Shown: in pieces, positions 34,688 to 46,988 of the stretch
Position numbering within the stretch: position 1 is the first letter of the stretch
How the letters are laid out: each line of letters begins with the position of its first letter
NCBI GenBank assembly: GCA_963678675.1
Contig: OY783195.1
Location: forward strand, 22,964,387 to 23,028,386
DNA from: Xiphydria camelus
Lineage: Eukaryota; Arthropoda; Insecta; Hymenoptera; Xiphydriidae
Reading direction: 5' to 3'
DNA: 64,000 bases
The notes under the pieces: generated by a model
Told to the model about the DNA's origin: nothing
What the model saw: the letters and a program-made list of their open reading frames with translations, nothing else
Databases searched by the model: none
Program-made: the position numbers and the translations under genes

Positions 34688-35303
34688 TACGTATTCCAGT
34701 CTGCGTTCTATTCTGCTTCAGCCTATTTTGCACTGTCCTATCGCCATTCGCTAACTCTCATCCCCCTTAAAACCGAGGCGACTAGATTCGACAGATTGTT
34801 TGCAAAGTGGTAAGCCGCTTTATCCCGAGCGCGCTGCCCGATTCGGGCACGCTGCTCTTGGACCTAACACGTAGCGCTCCAAATTCCCATTTGCGGATGT
34901 AAAAGCGATCGCGGCACACAGAGTTATGGATTCCTGCAATGCGACGTACGTTCGTGGACGCGCTACAAGAAATTACAGTGGCCGTACGATCGCGCTCTGG
35001 GAGAATCGCAACCGCGCACAAAACGAAAAACCCACATATGCATCTACCCTGTTCCTGTACGATTCGAATTTCACAAGGTTCGACTCCATAATTCATCGAA
35101 CAGTCGCAGCTGCGCATCTCTATACAAAGTAGTCGGGCGATAAAACGTGAAATCTCCGAAGAAAATGAAATATCGGAATCTTTTGACGAAATATTCGCAA
35201 TATTGCGTGTATCGTCCAATTCATTTCCGTTACATCACGTCTCTCTTATGCAACCAAAATCGTTGCACGTTTATTCCGTCAGTATAAAACGAAAAAGAAC
35301 CTA
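34688..35303. other. No gene seen
   Basis: A 145-codon open frame at 34782-35219 on the minus strand contains several Cys but no pattern that I recognise as a domain. An overlapping 68-codon frame lies opposite. Confidence 0.4.
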
Positions 35304-35791
35304 CATGGAGAAAAATTAAGTTAAAATGACAAGGCATTGTATGCCCTTCGTATGGCACTGTAGAGTGACAACCCAAAACTATGAAAACTATTGCAATACA
35401 GAATAGCATTTCCTTTTCCGCGTATTTAGCGGAATAGCATTTTATTTTCAGACAATCGGAAGGCTGTACTGCGATAAATGCCAATGGCTGTATTGTAAAA
35501 ACTGCCATGTTGCAGTATTATAAAAAACGTCAATGAGCTATAGTACAGAGAATGCCAATGGCATGTATTGTAGAAAATGCTTCAATGACTACTGTATTAC
35601 AAAAAGCCACAAATTATCTTAAAATATACCACATTAGATTAATGTTTGCCATACGCAGAGAATGAAATACTATTTTGTATAGCAATATTTTGTAAAAATT
35701 TGAGTTGTCACTCCAGTGCCACACAGTCGATTACATAACGCCAGAATCTGGGTACTCTGTGCTCTTTGTCACAAATCCATTTTTCTCTATG
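35304..35791. mobile_element. MITE with internal degenerate tandem repeats
   Basis: Outer ends CATGGAGAAAAATTAAG (preceded by TA) and the inverted CATTTTTCTCTATG. A second inner inverted pair is TGGCACTGTAGAGTGACAAC against GTTGTCACTCCAGTGCCA. The interior holds the array at 35480-35610. Confidence 0.7.
35480..35610 (+). repeat. Degenerate tandem repeat, units of about 35 bp
   Basis: Successive units carry forms of AATGCCAATGGCTGTATTGT (CTGCCATGTTGCAGTATTAT; AATGCCAATGGCATGTATTG; CTTCAATGACTACTGTATTA). AT-rich and non-coding. Confidence 0.65.
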
Positions 35792-37137
35792 CAGGAATAG
35801 AAGAGGCGTGCATTTTCAAAACATAAGTGCCAAAATTAGGATTTCTAAAATTTTTCCGCGCAAAAAAAAATATCCTTTCCTTAACACTGTTTTTCTTCCT
35901 CCTAAAAAATTGTAATTTTTTTCACCTTCAACATTTCGAAAATGCACGCTTCAAATATCGGTAGCGTAAATTCAGAAACGACGCAGGTTCGAGACCATCG
36001 CGCGTACGCATCGCGACTATCGATTCCGAGCGCCGTTGATATCCGAAAGCCGCCCCCGCGCGCGCCGCGCGGAACCCGGTAAACAGAGCAAAACGCTAAT
36101 AGCGATAGTGTGCGGAAGGAAAGTTGTGAAAAATGAACGAGCCCTGACCCCTCTCTCATCCGCGAACAAACAACACTTCTGCGGATGTATATACCGCGCG
36201 CGTATCGCGCGCCCACCTCTCTCGCTCGTTCGCTTTTGTACGCCACGCGCTCTCCTCGGGGGTAGGTACAGCGCGCGGGGCGTGAACATCCACCGGGGAT
36301 TTTCCATCAAAGGGCGTGCACTCGTCGGACGTCCGACAAACACTGGGGGAGGACGCACACACACAGAGAGAAAGAAAGAGAGAAAGGCCGAATCTCCAGC
36401 GCTTCGTCCCGCAGCGCGCAGCGTGACCACGCTAGTACTTCGGCTCCGTTCGCATCATCATTCATACGCGTGCTCGGCTCTTCTACAACTGTCTATCTCT
36501 CTCTTTATACGTACGTATCTTTCTCCCCGTGTCTCCCGCGCGCAGACAGCCGCGTACATACAGGCGAAACGGAGACTGCACATCTCCCATGAAGCGGTAA
36601 CCGCGGCGCAACATCACCGCGTGTACACATGCATACGTAAATCCGCCAGAGCAGACTCGTTCCGCGCTGTCGTTCGCACGTGTGTTCGGGACTCCCTTCG
36701 CAATACCGGCACGACGCCGCTGCGCGACAGCTTCATCAGCGCGCGCGCGGTTCATTTCGTAACGAAGCCACCGGTATGTATCCGCGCGGCATGCTGGCTG
36801 TTTTCAAACTAATCAGTCGCTGTCAAAAGCGCCTATCTTCCCGACCGCAAAGGAAATTCTCGCGAACGAAAAGGCCGAGTGTGGCGCGCCACGTGCACCG
36901 GCCGCGTGTCGGGCGAACCAGCGTGGCACGTAAGCGGCGCGCGCTATATAACGTATACGTTGGCGTAAATGCGAATTGTCTCTCTACACTGAAACGAATT
37001 TTTAAGACACACGGTGATCGGCATAGCTCTGACAGCTATACTTTGAGGTTAAGTGAGAGTAGGTTAACTTGACAGTACAGATGGTATAGCAACACCAATG
37101 TAACAAGAGCAATAAGCATTGTTGGAATGACTACACG
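35792..37137. other. CpG-rich stretch, no gene supported
   Basis: CpG-rich from about 35990 to 36960. The longest open frame (36036-36812, 258 codons) overlaps comparable frames on the other strand, is Arg/Ser/Thr-rich and has no domain. A MITE-like end CACTGAAACGAATTTTTAAG lies at 36986 without a clear partner. Confidence 0.5.
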
Positions 37138-37866
37138 CACGTTGAGAAAAGAAATGATACGTTCAATTTTTTTTTTAAATCTGCGTTTACGGGTGGGAAA
37201 ATGCAAAATTAATTGCTCCGACTAATAAATTTGGTTGTAACGATTAACGACTACTTGAAGGAAACAGGCTGTAGTCCACGGAACAGATATTTATTATGGT
37301 AAAATAGATATGTCTTGCTAACTCACGTAAAAAAAAAAGTACGGATAAAGTATGGCGGAAGTCCGGGAAAAGTTACGCCAAAAAAGTATGGCTACGAATC
37401 GTATCCCAAACTTTCAGCTGGTAAATGATGCCCTCTTCAATTAGAGTTCACATGTTTGTACGGGGTTATGCTGTAATCGATGCGTGTTCTTGTCAGTTGA
37501 TATTATTTCAATTTATTATGTTATTAAACTTTCAAATTATTACTAATGAACTATATTCTAGTACCAAACAAATCATTATAGTTTTATAATGAAGAATTCA
37601 TACAACAGAATTGAATCAAAAAGGTATAGGTATATAAGGCGAATAAAATTTATTTTTAGCCGATATGGAAAAATCATCTGTCTGAAAATCTGGGACACGA
37701 TCCGTAGCCATACTTCAACTTTTCCCAGACTTCCGCCATACTTTAGCCATACATTTTTTTAAGCGGGATTCGAGTCAATTATTAGTCCAAATAACTATTA
37801 TAAATCTGCATTCCCCCACCCGTAACCCCCAATTTAGTCAAATTTACTACATTTTTCTCTCAGTAT
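37138..37866. mobile_element. MITE opened by a nested element
   Basis: The left TTGAGAAAAGAAATG with TTTACGGGTGGGAAAATGC answers the right GCATTCCCCCACCCGTAA and TTTTTCTCTCAGTA. The element at 37322-37767 sits inside it. Confidence 0.7.
37322..37767. mobile_element. MITE family I copy 1 (nested)
   Basis: Terminal inverted repeats of about 50 bp: AAAGTATGGCGGAAGTC with CGGGAAAAGTT, answered by AACTTTTCCCAGACTTCCGC. A 459-bp copy in the same orientation lies at 42568-43026. Shared interior blocks include GGTTATGCTGTAATCGATG and CATTATAGTTTTATAATGAA. Confidence 0.85.
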
Positions 37867-38484
37867 ATACCTAATTGAAAGAGATATATTTATTGTGGTA
37901 AAATACAAATAAATCTTGCTAAGGCAAACAGAATATATTTTTATACAAATATCCTTGAAATCGGTCGCCGTTATCGCGCAACCATGCGTGGCAGAAGTTT
38001 ACGGAACCAATATGACGTTATATACAGATCGTACTACTTCGGCAAGCGTGCGTAGCAAAATATGTACCTATATATATACCGAGCAAATGACGTGTGCCAT
38101 AAGTACCGGTAAGCCAAAGAGATGTGAGGCAGGTGGAATGCAGATATAAGTGCCACCTTTACTCGTTTAAATGTAACAGTAGTGTCGGTATACATGCGTA
38201 GAGTTTCGAACTATTTATATAGAGACACGTATGGAAGAGTTCGATATGGTGTGATGAACGAATTTTAGTCCTATTTTCTGCTAATTTTCGAATTCTCTGA
38301 GTGTCTCGTCAAGATCAAAGACGATTCGCTTCGTAAGGATTTCTTTCCGAGTCGTTTGTACCCTCCCTATACGTCCATTCCCCTATAATACTGGTAAATT
38401 CACAAAACTAGGGGCCAACTTGAAATTAACTACCATTCCAAAATAAGTACGAAGAGTTAAAATTCAAACAGCTTCATGTAGGAA
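37867..38484. other. No gene seen
   Basis: Mixed sequence with one 77-codon open frame (37916-38149) and no recognisable domain. Confidence 0.45.
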
Positions 38485-38703
38485 CACTAAAAACAAACAT
38501 TTCTAAACCACAACCTCTCGGGTGGCTAACCAAATATATAGTTATCTCAACAAATATGTAATTAAAATATGTAACTAAAATTTATTTGAGGTAACTTGAT
38601 ACTTAGCGGCTTTAATAAAATATTTGTTCAAATATCTCTGTATATTTAGTTTGACGCCCGTAACCCCAAATTTAGTTAAATCAAACGATTTTTTTTCTCA
38701 TTG
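38485..38703. mobile_element. MITE family G, second locus
   Basis: Right end AAATCAAACGATTTTTTTTC followed by TCATTG, with CGTAACCCCAAATTTAGTT just inside, the inverse of the family G motif at 23411. The left arm is diverged (CTCGGGTGGCTAACCAAATA). Confidence 0.6.
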
Positions 38704-38730
38704 TAGTTAGCGCAATACTTCCACCGTTCG

Positions 38731-39213
38731 TCTGAAAAAAACTTTTGTTGAATCAAATCAACTCGGATTGCTTTAACAAAGCAGTGAAGTTTAATTGATT
38801 TCCATCTACCAACAAAACAAATTTTATTGAATGGAACAACAAAAATGTTGTTGTTCCAATTATGTACAGTCCAATCAAATACACAGTTAGGTTAGTTTGA
38901 CGACATTTAACCTTACACACAGAAAAAGAATTAGTTGGATCTACTAATAATCACTTGCGGAGTAGCGAGTAATTATTTATTTACATCAATTAGATATTTT
39001 TTCATATTAATTAGATATAGTTCTTCCTTACAATCTCATACTATTCCACACGATTGTAAAGAAGAGATATCAAATTGATGTATTAAAATATTTCATTGAT
39101 ATAAATAAATAATTACTTGCGGCCTCGCAAGTAATTTTCAACAGATCCAGCTAATTCTTTTTCTCTGTGTAAACCCAAATAATTTTGTTAGAACTACATT
39201 TTTTTTCTCAGTG
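38731..39213. mobile_element. MITE opened by a nested element
   Basis: Left CTGAAAAAAACTTTTGTTG and right inverted AATTTTGTTAG...TTTTTTTCTCAGTG. The terminal match is imperfect. The clean element at 38916-39169 is inserted inside. Confidence 0.55.
38916..39169. mobile_element. TA-flanked 254-bp MITE
   Basis: Flanked by TA. Inverted ends CACACAGAAAAAGAATTAG and CTAATTCTTTTTCTCTGTG. The arms continue for about 75 bp (AGTAATTATTTATTTACATC against its inverse), making a nearly complete hairpin. Confidence 0.85.
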
Positions 39214-40559
39214 TATAAAACCATATGTATAATAAATCGGGAATAAATGTGTTCATACATGAACATTCGAATCTCCCGAAGAGATTGACTCTCCTCCTAG
39301 AAACACCTCTCGCACGGAGCCTCCGACGACTGCACCGGAAATACGTCGAGGTCCGTTCTCCGCCGATGCCGAGCGGCAAACGGCACCGCGGAATGCCTCG
39401 AGACGAACGTCTCGTTATTCGTTCGAACGGTCCAACGGCGATTATCCTCCCCGTACGTCGGTGCGCGATGCTGTTAATCGTTTCACGAGTTCCCTATACG
39501 GGATTATATAGTTAAGTCACCTTCCAACCGGTGCGTCAGCCGGCTACTGATCGCGGTGAGTTTTTGCCGAGTCTACCTTTAAGGCCGCTCACGCGTAGCT
39601 ATATACGCGAAGGGGATAATATCGGGCGGACCATACCTGCGATGCGATGCGATACCGGTGTACTACACCTCTCGCGCGCGCTCGTTTTCCGTCGCGAGTG
39701 AGCTATATACGCGAACGTATGACTTTCGAGAGTACGCGTTTTCACCTTCTTTCCCGCAGCGGGCAAAAAGCGCCGCGCGCGGTAAATCGCGCACGTGCTC
39801 CCCGCGACACGGCGGATAATATAGCGAAATGTGAGACGTGTACGTTTTTACCGCGTTGTATCGTCGACACCTGTATACAGTTCGATTTCCCGCGAGGTCC
39901 CGGTATCGGCTGAAAGTGCTATTTTGCGGGAGAAAGAAACTCTGTCGTCCATTGTGGTTTCTGGTCGCGTGAGAAGTGGGGCGGGGACAGTGGTAGTCGG
40001 TAGGCACGGGTCAAACGAGCGACGTTGGTTATTTTTGTATGTCTGATGGAACGTCGATGCCGTTTGAAGAGAGTTGCGTGTATTTTACTCGCAAAGATGA
40101 ATCACGCCGGTAAAAATATCCTCCAGCGAGAAGGTTTTTCTTGGAAGGGCGATCCGTACGTGGGTACCACGGAGTAAAGAGAACGAATGATTCCTTTTTT
40201 CTGAGTTTCTGTAGCGTTTTATATGTTTCTGTGTGGCTTGTATAAGTTTGCCACAATCTTTACAGCACCAAACTTTGCAGAAATCGTATTGAAATATTAT
40301 TGTAAGTTAGAAATATTTCTCTACGATTTTTTTGCAATATTTCGACATGATTTATGGCGTGTAGAAATGAACTGATGATTACTGAGCAAAGAGAGAACGA
40401 GTAAAGTAATAATATAATTATATCTTATTTAACTGTAATTTTACGTAAATGCAGAAGTAATAGAGATAGCGGAAGGTAAGATAAAATTGTCTACTTTCGA
40501 TGACCCTTCGTCACTATGATTTATAATGGAAAACATGTGCCATCTTGAGGACTCGATTT
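39214..40559. other. CpG-rich stretch, no gene supported
   Basis: CpG-rich at about 39290-40030. A short direct repeat, AGCTATATACGCGAA, occurs at about 39597 and 39702. Open frames on both strands overlap and lack domains. Confidence 0.45.
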
Positions 40560-40688
40560 TATTCCACTTTCTGCTAACTATATGTGTCTGTACTATTATA
40601 TAACTACTTGTACTGTGCACTGCCTAGCAGTGTGCAAAGTTTTGTTCTAACTTTGAACAATAAACGTTTATCTATCTATCTATCTATC
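40560..40688 (+). mobile_element. 3' tail of a non-LTR retrotransposon
   Basis: A unique segment with AACAATAAACGTTTATC runs into (TCTA)n at about 40670-40688. A short 3' UTR ending in a tetranucleotide array is typical of CR1/jockey-like LINE tails. No coding part remains, so the family is uncertain. Confidence 0.5.
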
Positions 40689-42567
40689 CTAAAAATCCTC
40701 CATTATACCGATTGTCAACGTTAAATGGCAGCCAATTATTTTATTCCTTTCATCCGCTTTCCCCCTATTGCTCTGTCAAGCTCGATATCCGACCTCCTTA
40801 TCTCCGAAGTACACCACACTCGAGGTACTCGTGCCCAATCTTCACTTTCTTTTTACACCGCAACGCATATTCGAGTCTCGCGTATATAGGTACAGAATTG
40901 AAAATCTTATGTTGGAATCGGTTTACTTATTTTTGTATTTTAAAATTAACCGATTCTTCGTATTAATCCAACAATTTTTTGTTAAAGTTAACATAAGCAG
41001 GTTTCACAATGTATAGAGACAAAGCGATTCTATTGTTAATTTCCATTTGCATTGCTTCTGAAACATCAACAGCACTTTTATAAGATCGTTACGCATCTTT
41101 TAATTTGTTTCTCATTTTCTTAACTGTTCGATTTTCCTTATCTAAACTCGAATGTACTGTATTCCACGAGCTGTGCATATAGGAATATGTCTTTAAAGAA
41201 AATAGGGACATATCTGTGAAGCCTGCATAAGGAATGTGAAAGTTAATGCAAAGAGTGTCATTACAAAAAATCAATTATTACAAAAAATCAATTGATTTTT
41301 ACATACAAAATAGGTGGATCAATTTTAACACAAAATATACACCCATACATATAGCTACGAATCGGAAATGAAAAGATAAGACCCGAAGAAATTTGGACTG
41401 TTCCGGTAGGATATCCGCGATAATATTACAACCGCGGGCGAAACGTGCGTACAATCGTATTGTTCGTCTTATTTCCAGAAGCAACCCGCGACGACGTCGT
41501 GTGTGCTCGTAAGTCCCGTACCGCGCTCCGCGCGCTCGGGCCTCCGTGTACACGCGTACAGCGGGGGAATTATGTTAACAACGCTATTATGGCTCGTGCA
41601 ACGCTAGTAAAAGTATAATATTTTTTATCCCCGCCGGTATATTCACTGTGCACCACGGTTCTCGAAATTGCAGTCACAATTCTTTCGCGAGACAGATATT
41701 ACGGCCCGGCTGAAACGTTCCTGCACGGCGCACCTTCAATTACGCGGAATGCATTTAAACCCGATACACCTGCCCGCGCGCGCTGCAAACGTAGCAGCGT
41801 ATCTATCGCGAGACCGCGTTCACATCGGGAGGGGGATACACCTCTCCGCGTCCCTCCTCACCCTCGCATCCTCTCGCCATACCTCCCAAGGCTTATTCCC
41901 GCCGGAATAGGGCGTCGATACGCAACGTTTCGCCGCGCGCGAGAATCGTCCCGGAGATGCGTGCGAGAGGCGTCGAGAGACGTCGGCTCGGATTCTTTTC
42001 GCGGCAACGAATTACCCCCGCGCCGCACGTCGAAGGACGAGGGCTCGATCGATCCCCGCGTGGAGAATTCCGGGAATGCCGGCAGCCCCGAAGATCGTCA
42101 AACCGTTTTATATAGAAAGAGAGAACCCGATCGCGCGCCGCGGAACGCGAGTACATACCAGGAGAATCTCCGCGGGCCGAGCCTCTTTCTCTCGTATTCT
42201 CTCCGACTCTGCGAGTAGAGGTGAAAAATCAATGTTCCAATATCCTGCCGAGAGGAGGACACGTATCGTACCGCTCCACGGGGGCGACGCGACGCGGTGG
42301 GGAGGGGCCAAATCACGCGAGTATAAAAGACAAATTTTACTGGAGATGAGAAACATAAATTTTACGACGCCGCAACGAAGTAGGTAGTCGTTATACGGCT
42401 GGAACTTTGTTGATACATAAAACAAGCACCATTACGACTGATTACGCATATCTAATATAGCGCCCGACCGATATAAAGTGTAAACGAGAAATCCGGGGGA
42501 CTTCCTTTCGGGGGAGTGTGCATTCGAGCGATTCTAGGGTGCGTTTACACGTCGACGTTCGGCCGTG
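40689..42567. other. No gene supported
   Basis: AT-rich to about 41370, then CpG-rich to about 42330. A small local duplication (ATTACAAAAAATCAATT twice) lies at about 41262-41294. Open frames overlap on both strands without domains. Confidence 0.45.
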
Positions 42568-43026
42568 CCCACGTAAAAAAAAAGTATACTTAGCTGAAAT
42601 ATGGCGGGAGTCTGGGAAAAGTTGAACCAAAAAAGTATGGTTACGAATCGTATCCCAGATTTTCAGCCTGTAAATGATACGCTCTTCAATTAGAATTCAG
42701 TTGTTTTGTACGAGGTTATGCTGTAATCGATGTCTATTCTTGTCAGTTGATATGCAATAATTTTAATTTAGTATTTTATTGAATTCTCAAATTATTATTA
42801 ATGGAAACTATATTCCAGTACCGAAGAAGTCATTATAGTTTTATAATGAAGAACCCATGCAATAGAATTTAATCCAAGAAGTATATAAAGTCGAGTAAAA
42901 TTTGCTTTTCAGTCGACGTGAAAAAATTGTCTGGCTAAAAATCTGGGATACGATCCGTAGCCATGCTCATTTGGTCCAACTTTTCCTAGGCTTCCGCCGT
43001 CCGTTAACCATACTTTTTTACGCGGG
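42568..43026. mobile_element. MITE family I copy 2
   Basis: Ends CCCACGTAAAAAAAAAGTAT and the inverted ATACTTTTTTACGCGGG. Full-length match in the same orientation to 37322-37767, about 80% similar by eye. Confidence 0.85.
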
Positions 43027-44135
43027 TGTCGTCGTCACTTTCGCGCTGCTCTGAGCGTTAACACAGCTGAAAAAATAACCACCGATAAGCAACTAATTAA
43101 TTATAACAACGGGCGTAGGTGAGCGAGCTGCAGTGCTCGCGTTACACGCTTGCATTACCACGCGAATTGTAAAACCAATAATGATGCTGGTGTACCAGAG
43201 AATTTCCAATCATAGTATTAATATCCACCCGCGTGGTTTTGAAAATCTGTCGATCGTTTCGACCTTATCGAGATACCTGGTTGATACGTAGCAAAATCCC
43301 TAAAAAAATGGAATGTAATGGAATTCTTTATTACCCTGTAACGGGTTAAATATTTTAATTAAAATATTTTAATCAAGATAGGCGCATCAAAATGTTCGCT
43401 CCTTCATCTACGCAACAGTTACAAAAGCAGCGCTTGCTACGTAGGTATATGTTACGTAATAGAAACGAACATTTCAGTGTACCTGCCACGTAATTGTTAC
43501 TCAAAGTGCGCCAGTAAAATTATGCAATCGTTCCGCAAAATATGAAATATCATAACATCATCTTTAATGACAACGTTTCTCGTTCGCTCGTACGACCAAC
43601 ATAACATCTGTCTAACGCATTCTCCGTCATATAAGCCTCCGGCTTGCAACAAGGATCTCTCCATCCACGAGTTAAGCATCCAGGACGTAAAGTAGGGTGA
43701 CCCAGCACGTCAGGAATGTAGGGGAAAAGCGTTTGAATCAGTGGCCCGGAAAATCATACGCGATCGTTCGTGGCTGGCACTACGACGGCATGTACGTGCA
43801 ACACCACTGCAGCCGATACGGAGGGTGACACACGAACGTACAGATCCTGTCACGCATCAGTAATCCAGCAACGAGGCGCATCACTCCTTGGCTAAACCCC
43901 CGTTTAACTCCCGCGAGGGCTTTTGAAATCGTGTCGCGTCGGCCGAGGTTAAGGGGTTAAGAATAATACAGGGCTCCCACTTGGTCATTTTTTTTTTCAA
44001 TCAAGTCAATAGAAAGTCATTTTCATTTTTAAATGTCATTAAGAGAGAGAATAATTATTTTCAAGGTTTCGTCCCTTGATTCGTCAAATAATTTGACGAT
44101 ACCTTCCCGCCGTTAAAACGCTACAACAATGCATA
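43027..44135. other. No gene seen
   Basis: Mixed sequence. No repeat copy or domain recognised. Confidence 0.45.
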
Positions 44136-44351
44136 CATTGAGAGAAGAGTTTGTTTGTAGTTAATAAACGTATATTTGATTATGACGAAAGAAGTAAAAA
44201 ATACATTATATGTTATAATTATTAAAATGTTTCTTTCACTTAAACAGAAATAGAGTAATGGCTAACGAATATTTGCTTGACCCCAAAAAATATTTCTTTT
44301 GCCATAATAACGTATACGTATTTTAACTATAAATAAATGGTTTTCTCAGTG
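44136..44351. mobile_element. MITE family J copy 1
   Basis: Preceded by TA. Ends CATTGAGAGAAGAGTTTG and the inverted ATAAATGGTTTTCTCAGTG. It shares TTATAGTTA and (C/A)GAATATT interior motifs with 46792-46988. Confidence 0.7.
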
Positions 44352-45370
44352 TTTGAGTTCTCTATTTTTAAACATCTGACTGGATGGGAGCCCTGATAAT
44401 ATATCGTATATTCAGGGTCAGACAACTTTTTAGGGTTAAGTCCTGTAAATTCTCTCGAGGAAGACTGCAGATGAATTCGCATTCAAAATTTCTCACTCGG
44501 CACATCGCTATAAACCGTAGTAATAAATGCCAACGGTGCAGTCGCGTACCTCCACGCTTTTCCCTTTCCTCCTCTCTTCCTACCCGCGACTCGGAAAATA
44601 GACACACGCGACTTCCCACCTTTGCTCTTTCATTTCACCGCGATCCACACGAATATACGGCTACGCGTTTTCCCGCGAAAAGTGCTGACTCTCGCCGCCG
44701 GCATCCGCGAGACAACGACGACGCCCAGACACAATAGGTATATACCTACGCGAAGCGCGTAAGTACGCTCGGCGAGTGCCGACGCGAGTTGTAATGATCG
44801 GAGTCTACGGTCGAGCCAACGCCGCCGCGCGCGCGCGCGCCTCTGGAATAAAACTGCCGCGTCGATTCTCTCCCATGTGTACGCGCGCTTAAGGCGGATC
44901 CTCCTTCCCTCTCTCTCGCCCACCGTGTATAAAGAGAAACGGGAGAAATGATTTGCGCGGTGATTCGGCGTTGATATCGCTAAAGACATAAAATAGTCCG
45001 CGAGATATCACCGAGCGACGGCGGCGCGCCCGTGGCAGCCATGAATCAAGACGGCAGCGGGGCGGTGATCCCGCGGGCCACGGTTTTACTCATATGGTGA
45101 TGTATTCCGAGCGCGCAGTCATCTAGAGATATATCGCGGTTATCTCATCCGACACTAGGTGTCCCTTGCTGTATACCGCGAAATGCTCTGCCTTTCCCCC
45201 CTCTCTCCGGTGATATAGTTATACATTATTCGATATTGCAGCATCACGAGTTCCGGAGACGATATTCTCATTGTACGTCGGCGAAGGGGGTACCCTCTAC
45301 AGTCGCGGCGCGCTGCGCCGGGGCAAGTAGGTACGATTCAATGTACAATGTTTGAACATTACTCGAATGC
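44352..45370. other. CpG-rich stretch, no gene supported
   Basis: CpG-rich from about 44500 to 45310. At 45041 GCAGCCATGA starts a 19-codon frame with a hydrophobic end (ATVLLIW) just before GTGATG. It could be a start exon, but the donor is weak. Confidence 0.4.
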
Positions 45371-45374
45371 TTAA

Positions 45375-46038
45375 GGCCAGGTTCTGCTGGATTTTTTTCA
45401 AATGCAAGAATCCTTGAAAATGATGCCTACGAAGATCGAGAAGGAGTTGTGTACGAAGCTGGAATGGATATGTAAGTGAAAACAACTTTTCTTTACGATT
45501 TTTCACAAAAAAAACTTTAAACTGCTTTTTCTCGAAACCACGTTTTTTCAACCGGTCAGAAAGTTTTTTCAAAAACTATTGCACTTATCGACTTGAACCA
45601 AACGGCATTTTGCTTTTTAGATGTCTCTCTATCGTATTGACCTGAATCAGACATATTTATTGTTTTTTAAAAAAGTTATAAACAATTGTAAGTGCATGAA
45701 ATAGGTCGAAAAATTCATAAGTCCGCCATTTTGTTGTTTTTCGGTGAAAATATCTCGGGGTGGTCAATACGATAACCAATTCCATCTAGATTAAGAATCT
45801 CTTTTGTTTTTTGCTTTCAGATGATTGGTTCTCGAAAAATCTTTCTGACCACCAAATAATTGGACAATCTTCAGCCGCCACTTTGAGAGCCACCATTTTG
45901 GAAAAAAAATTCAAAAAAACTTTTTTTTAGTAGTTAAATATGTGTACTTTCACCTGTAAAAAGTTTTGATTTTTAATATTTTTTGTACAATAAGTAATAA
46001 GTATTTAAAAAATAAGCGTAATCCAGCAGAACCTGGCC
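45375..46038. mobile_element. TTAA-flanked element, 664 bp
   Basis: TTAA on both sides (45371-45374, 46039-46042). Perfect inverted ends GGCCAGGTTCTGCTGGAT and ATCCAGCAGAACCTGGCC. The TTAA duplication suggests a piggyBac-type transposase, although the first bases are GGC rather than the usual CCC. No transposase frame. Confidence 0.75.
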
Positions 46039-46042
46039 TTAA

Positions 46043-46791
46043 TGAAGTCGTGTCTTATATCGAACAATGCCTCGAACCGTTCGCATCTAAACCCCACTGT
46101 GTAAACCTGCTTCGCGTCTCCGTCGCCGCCGCCCCCTCCGCCATCCCCTTTCCCTCCAATCCCATTCTATCCTATCCCAACGGACGTCTCGCTCCGGCAC
46201 TGTACCATAACCTAGTACACTCTGCGCTCGCATCTTCTTACCATTATGAATTCCCCTTGTCCGCCTCTGCCGCCCGTCCGGCGTCGTACGCCCGTCGGGA
46301 CGTAACTACTTCCCCCCTAGATGAGCGCGGGATAACAGTCGATCCTGGATCACTCGAGTTGGCCCCCGGCTAGGACGGCTTATTACGGTGGTCGGGGGCC
46401 TGCTCGAGTGCTTCGAGATCGGGGACCTCGACAGTTTTTTCGATTCTCTATTTTTATTTTGCGAAGGAGACGCGAAACGAGTACGTAGGAAGGGGGTACC
46501 GGGAGTAGCCTCGACCGAGCTGCGTGTGTATAAGTAGGAGAGGGCTTGCTTTCGATGGGTTTTTTTTAGTAATGGAAAAGAAAAAATATTTTTTGGTGTT
46601 CTATTTCCACATTCAGTTTTTGTGATAAAACAAATCCGTAGATAATATTTTTGCAATGCTTCTAATGGAAACAAATGTAAAATACCTGTAGACAATTTTG
46701 AACTGGTTGTATCTATCTTCAAATAACACGGTTTTCTATGGTGGACCGGAGTTAACACAAGTACGATTCGGCATTGATGATAGTCTTAATA
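46043..46791. other. No gene seen
   Basis: A 135-codon frame starts inside the preceding element and runs to 46373. An overlapping 150-codon frame lies opposite. Neither has a domain. Confidence 0.45.
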
Positions 46792-46988
46792 TACCGAGAA
46801 AACAGTTTATTAATAGTTAACAAATGTAATTTCAAATATAGCCAAATAAATATTTCGTTAGAAGAAAATATGTGTTAATTATTAAAATCTTTATTTCATT
46901 TAAATTTTCGTTTCAAAGGATTTAATTGTTCCAAATAAATATTGCAATAGTTAACGAATATTACTATAAATAAACTGTTTTCTCGGTC
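46792..46988. mobile_element. MITE family J copy 2
   Basis: TA on both sides. Inverted ends ACCGAGAAAACAGTTTATT and AATAAACTGTTTTCTCGGT, then AATAGTTAAC on the left and a matching inverted block on the right. Confidence 0.75.

Noticed and set aside
36036..36812. 258-codon open frame on the plus strand
   Set aside because: Low stop density is explained by CpG-rich composition. Comparable frames lie opposite, and no domain, signal peptide or splice context was seen.
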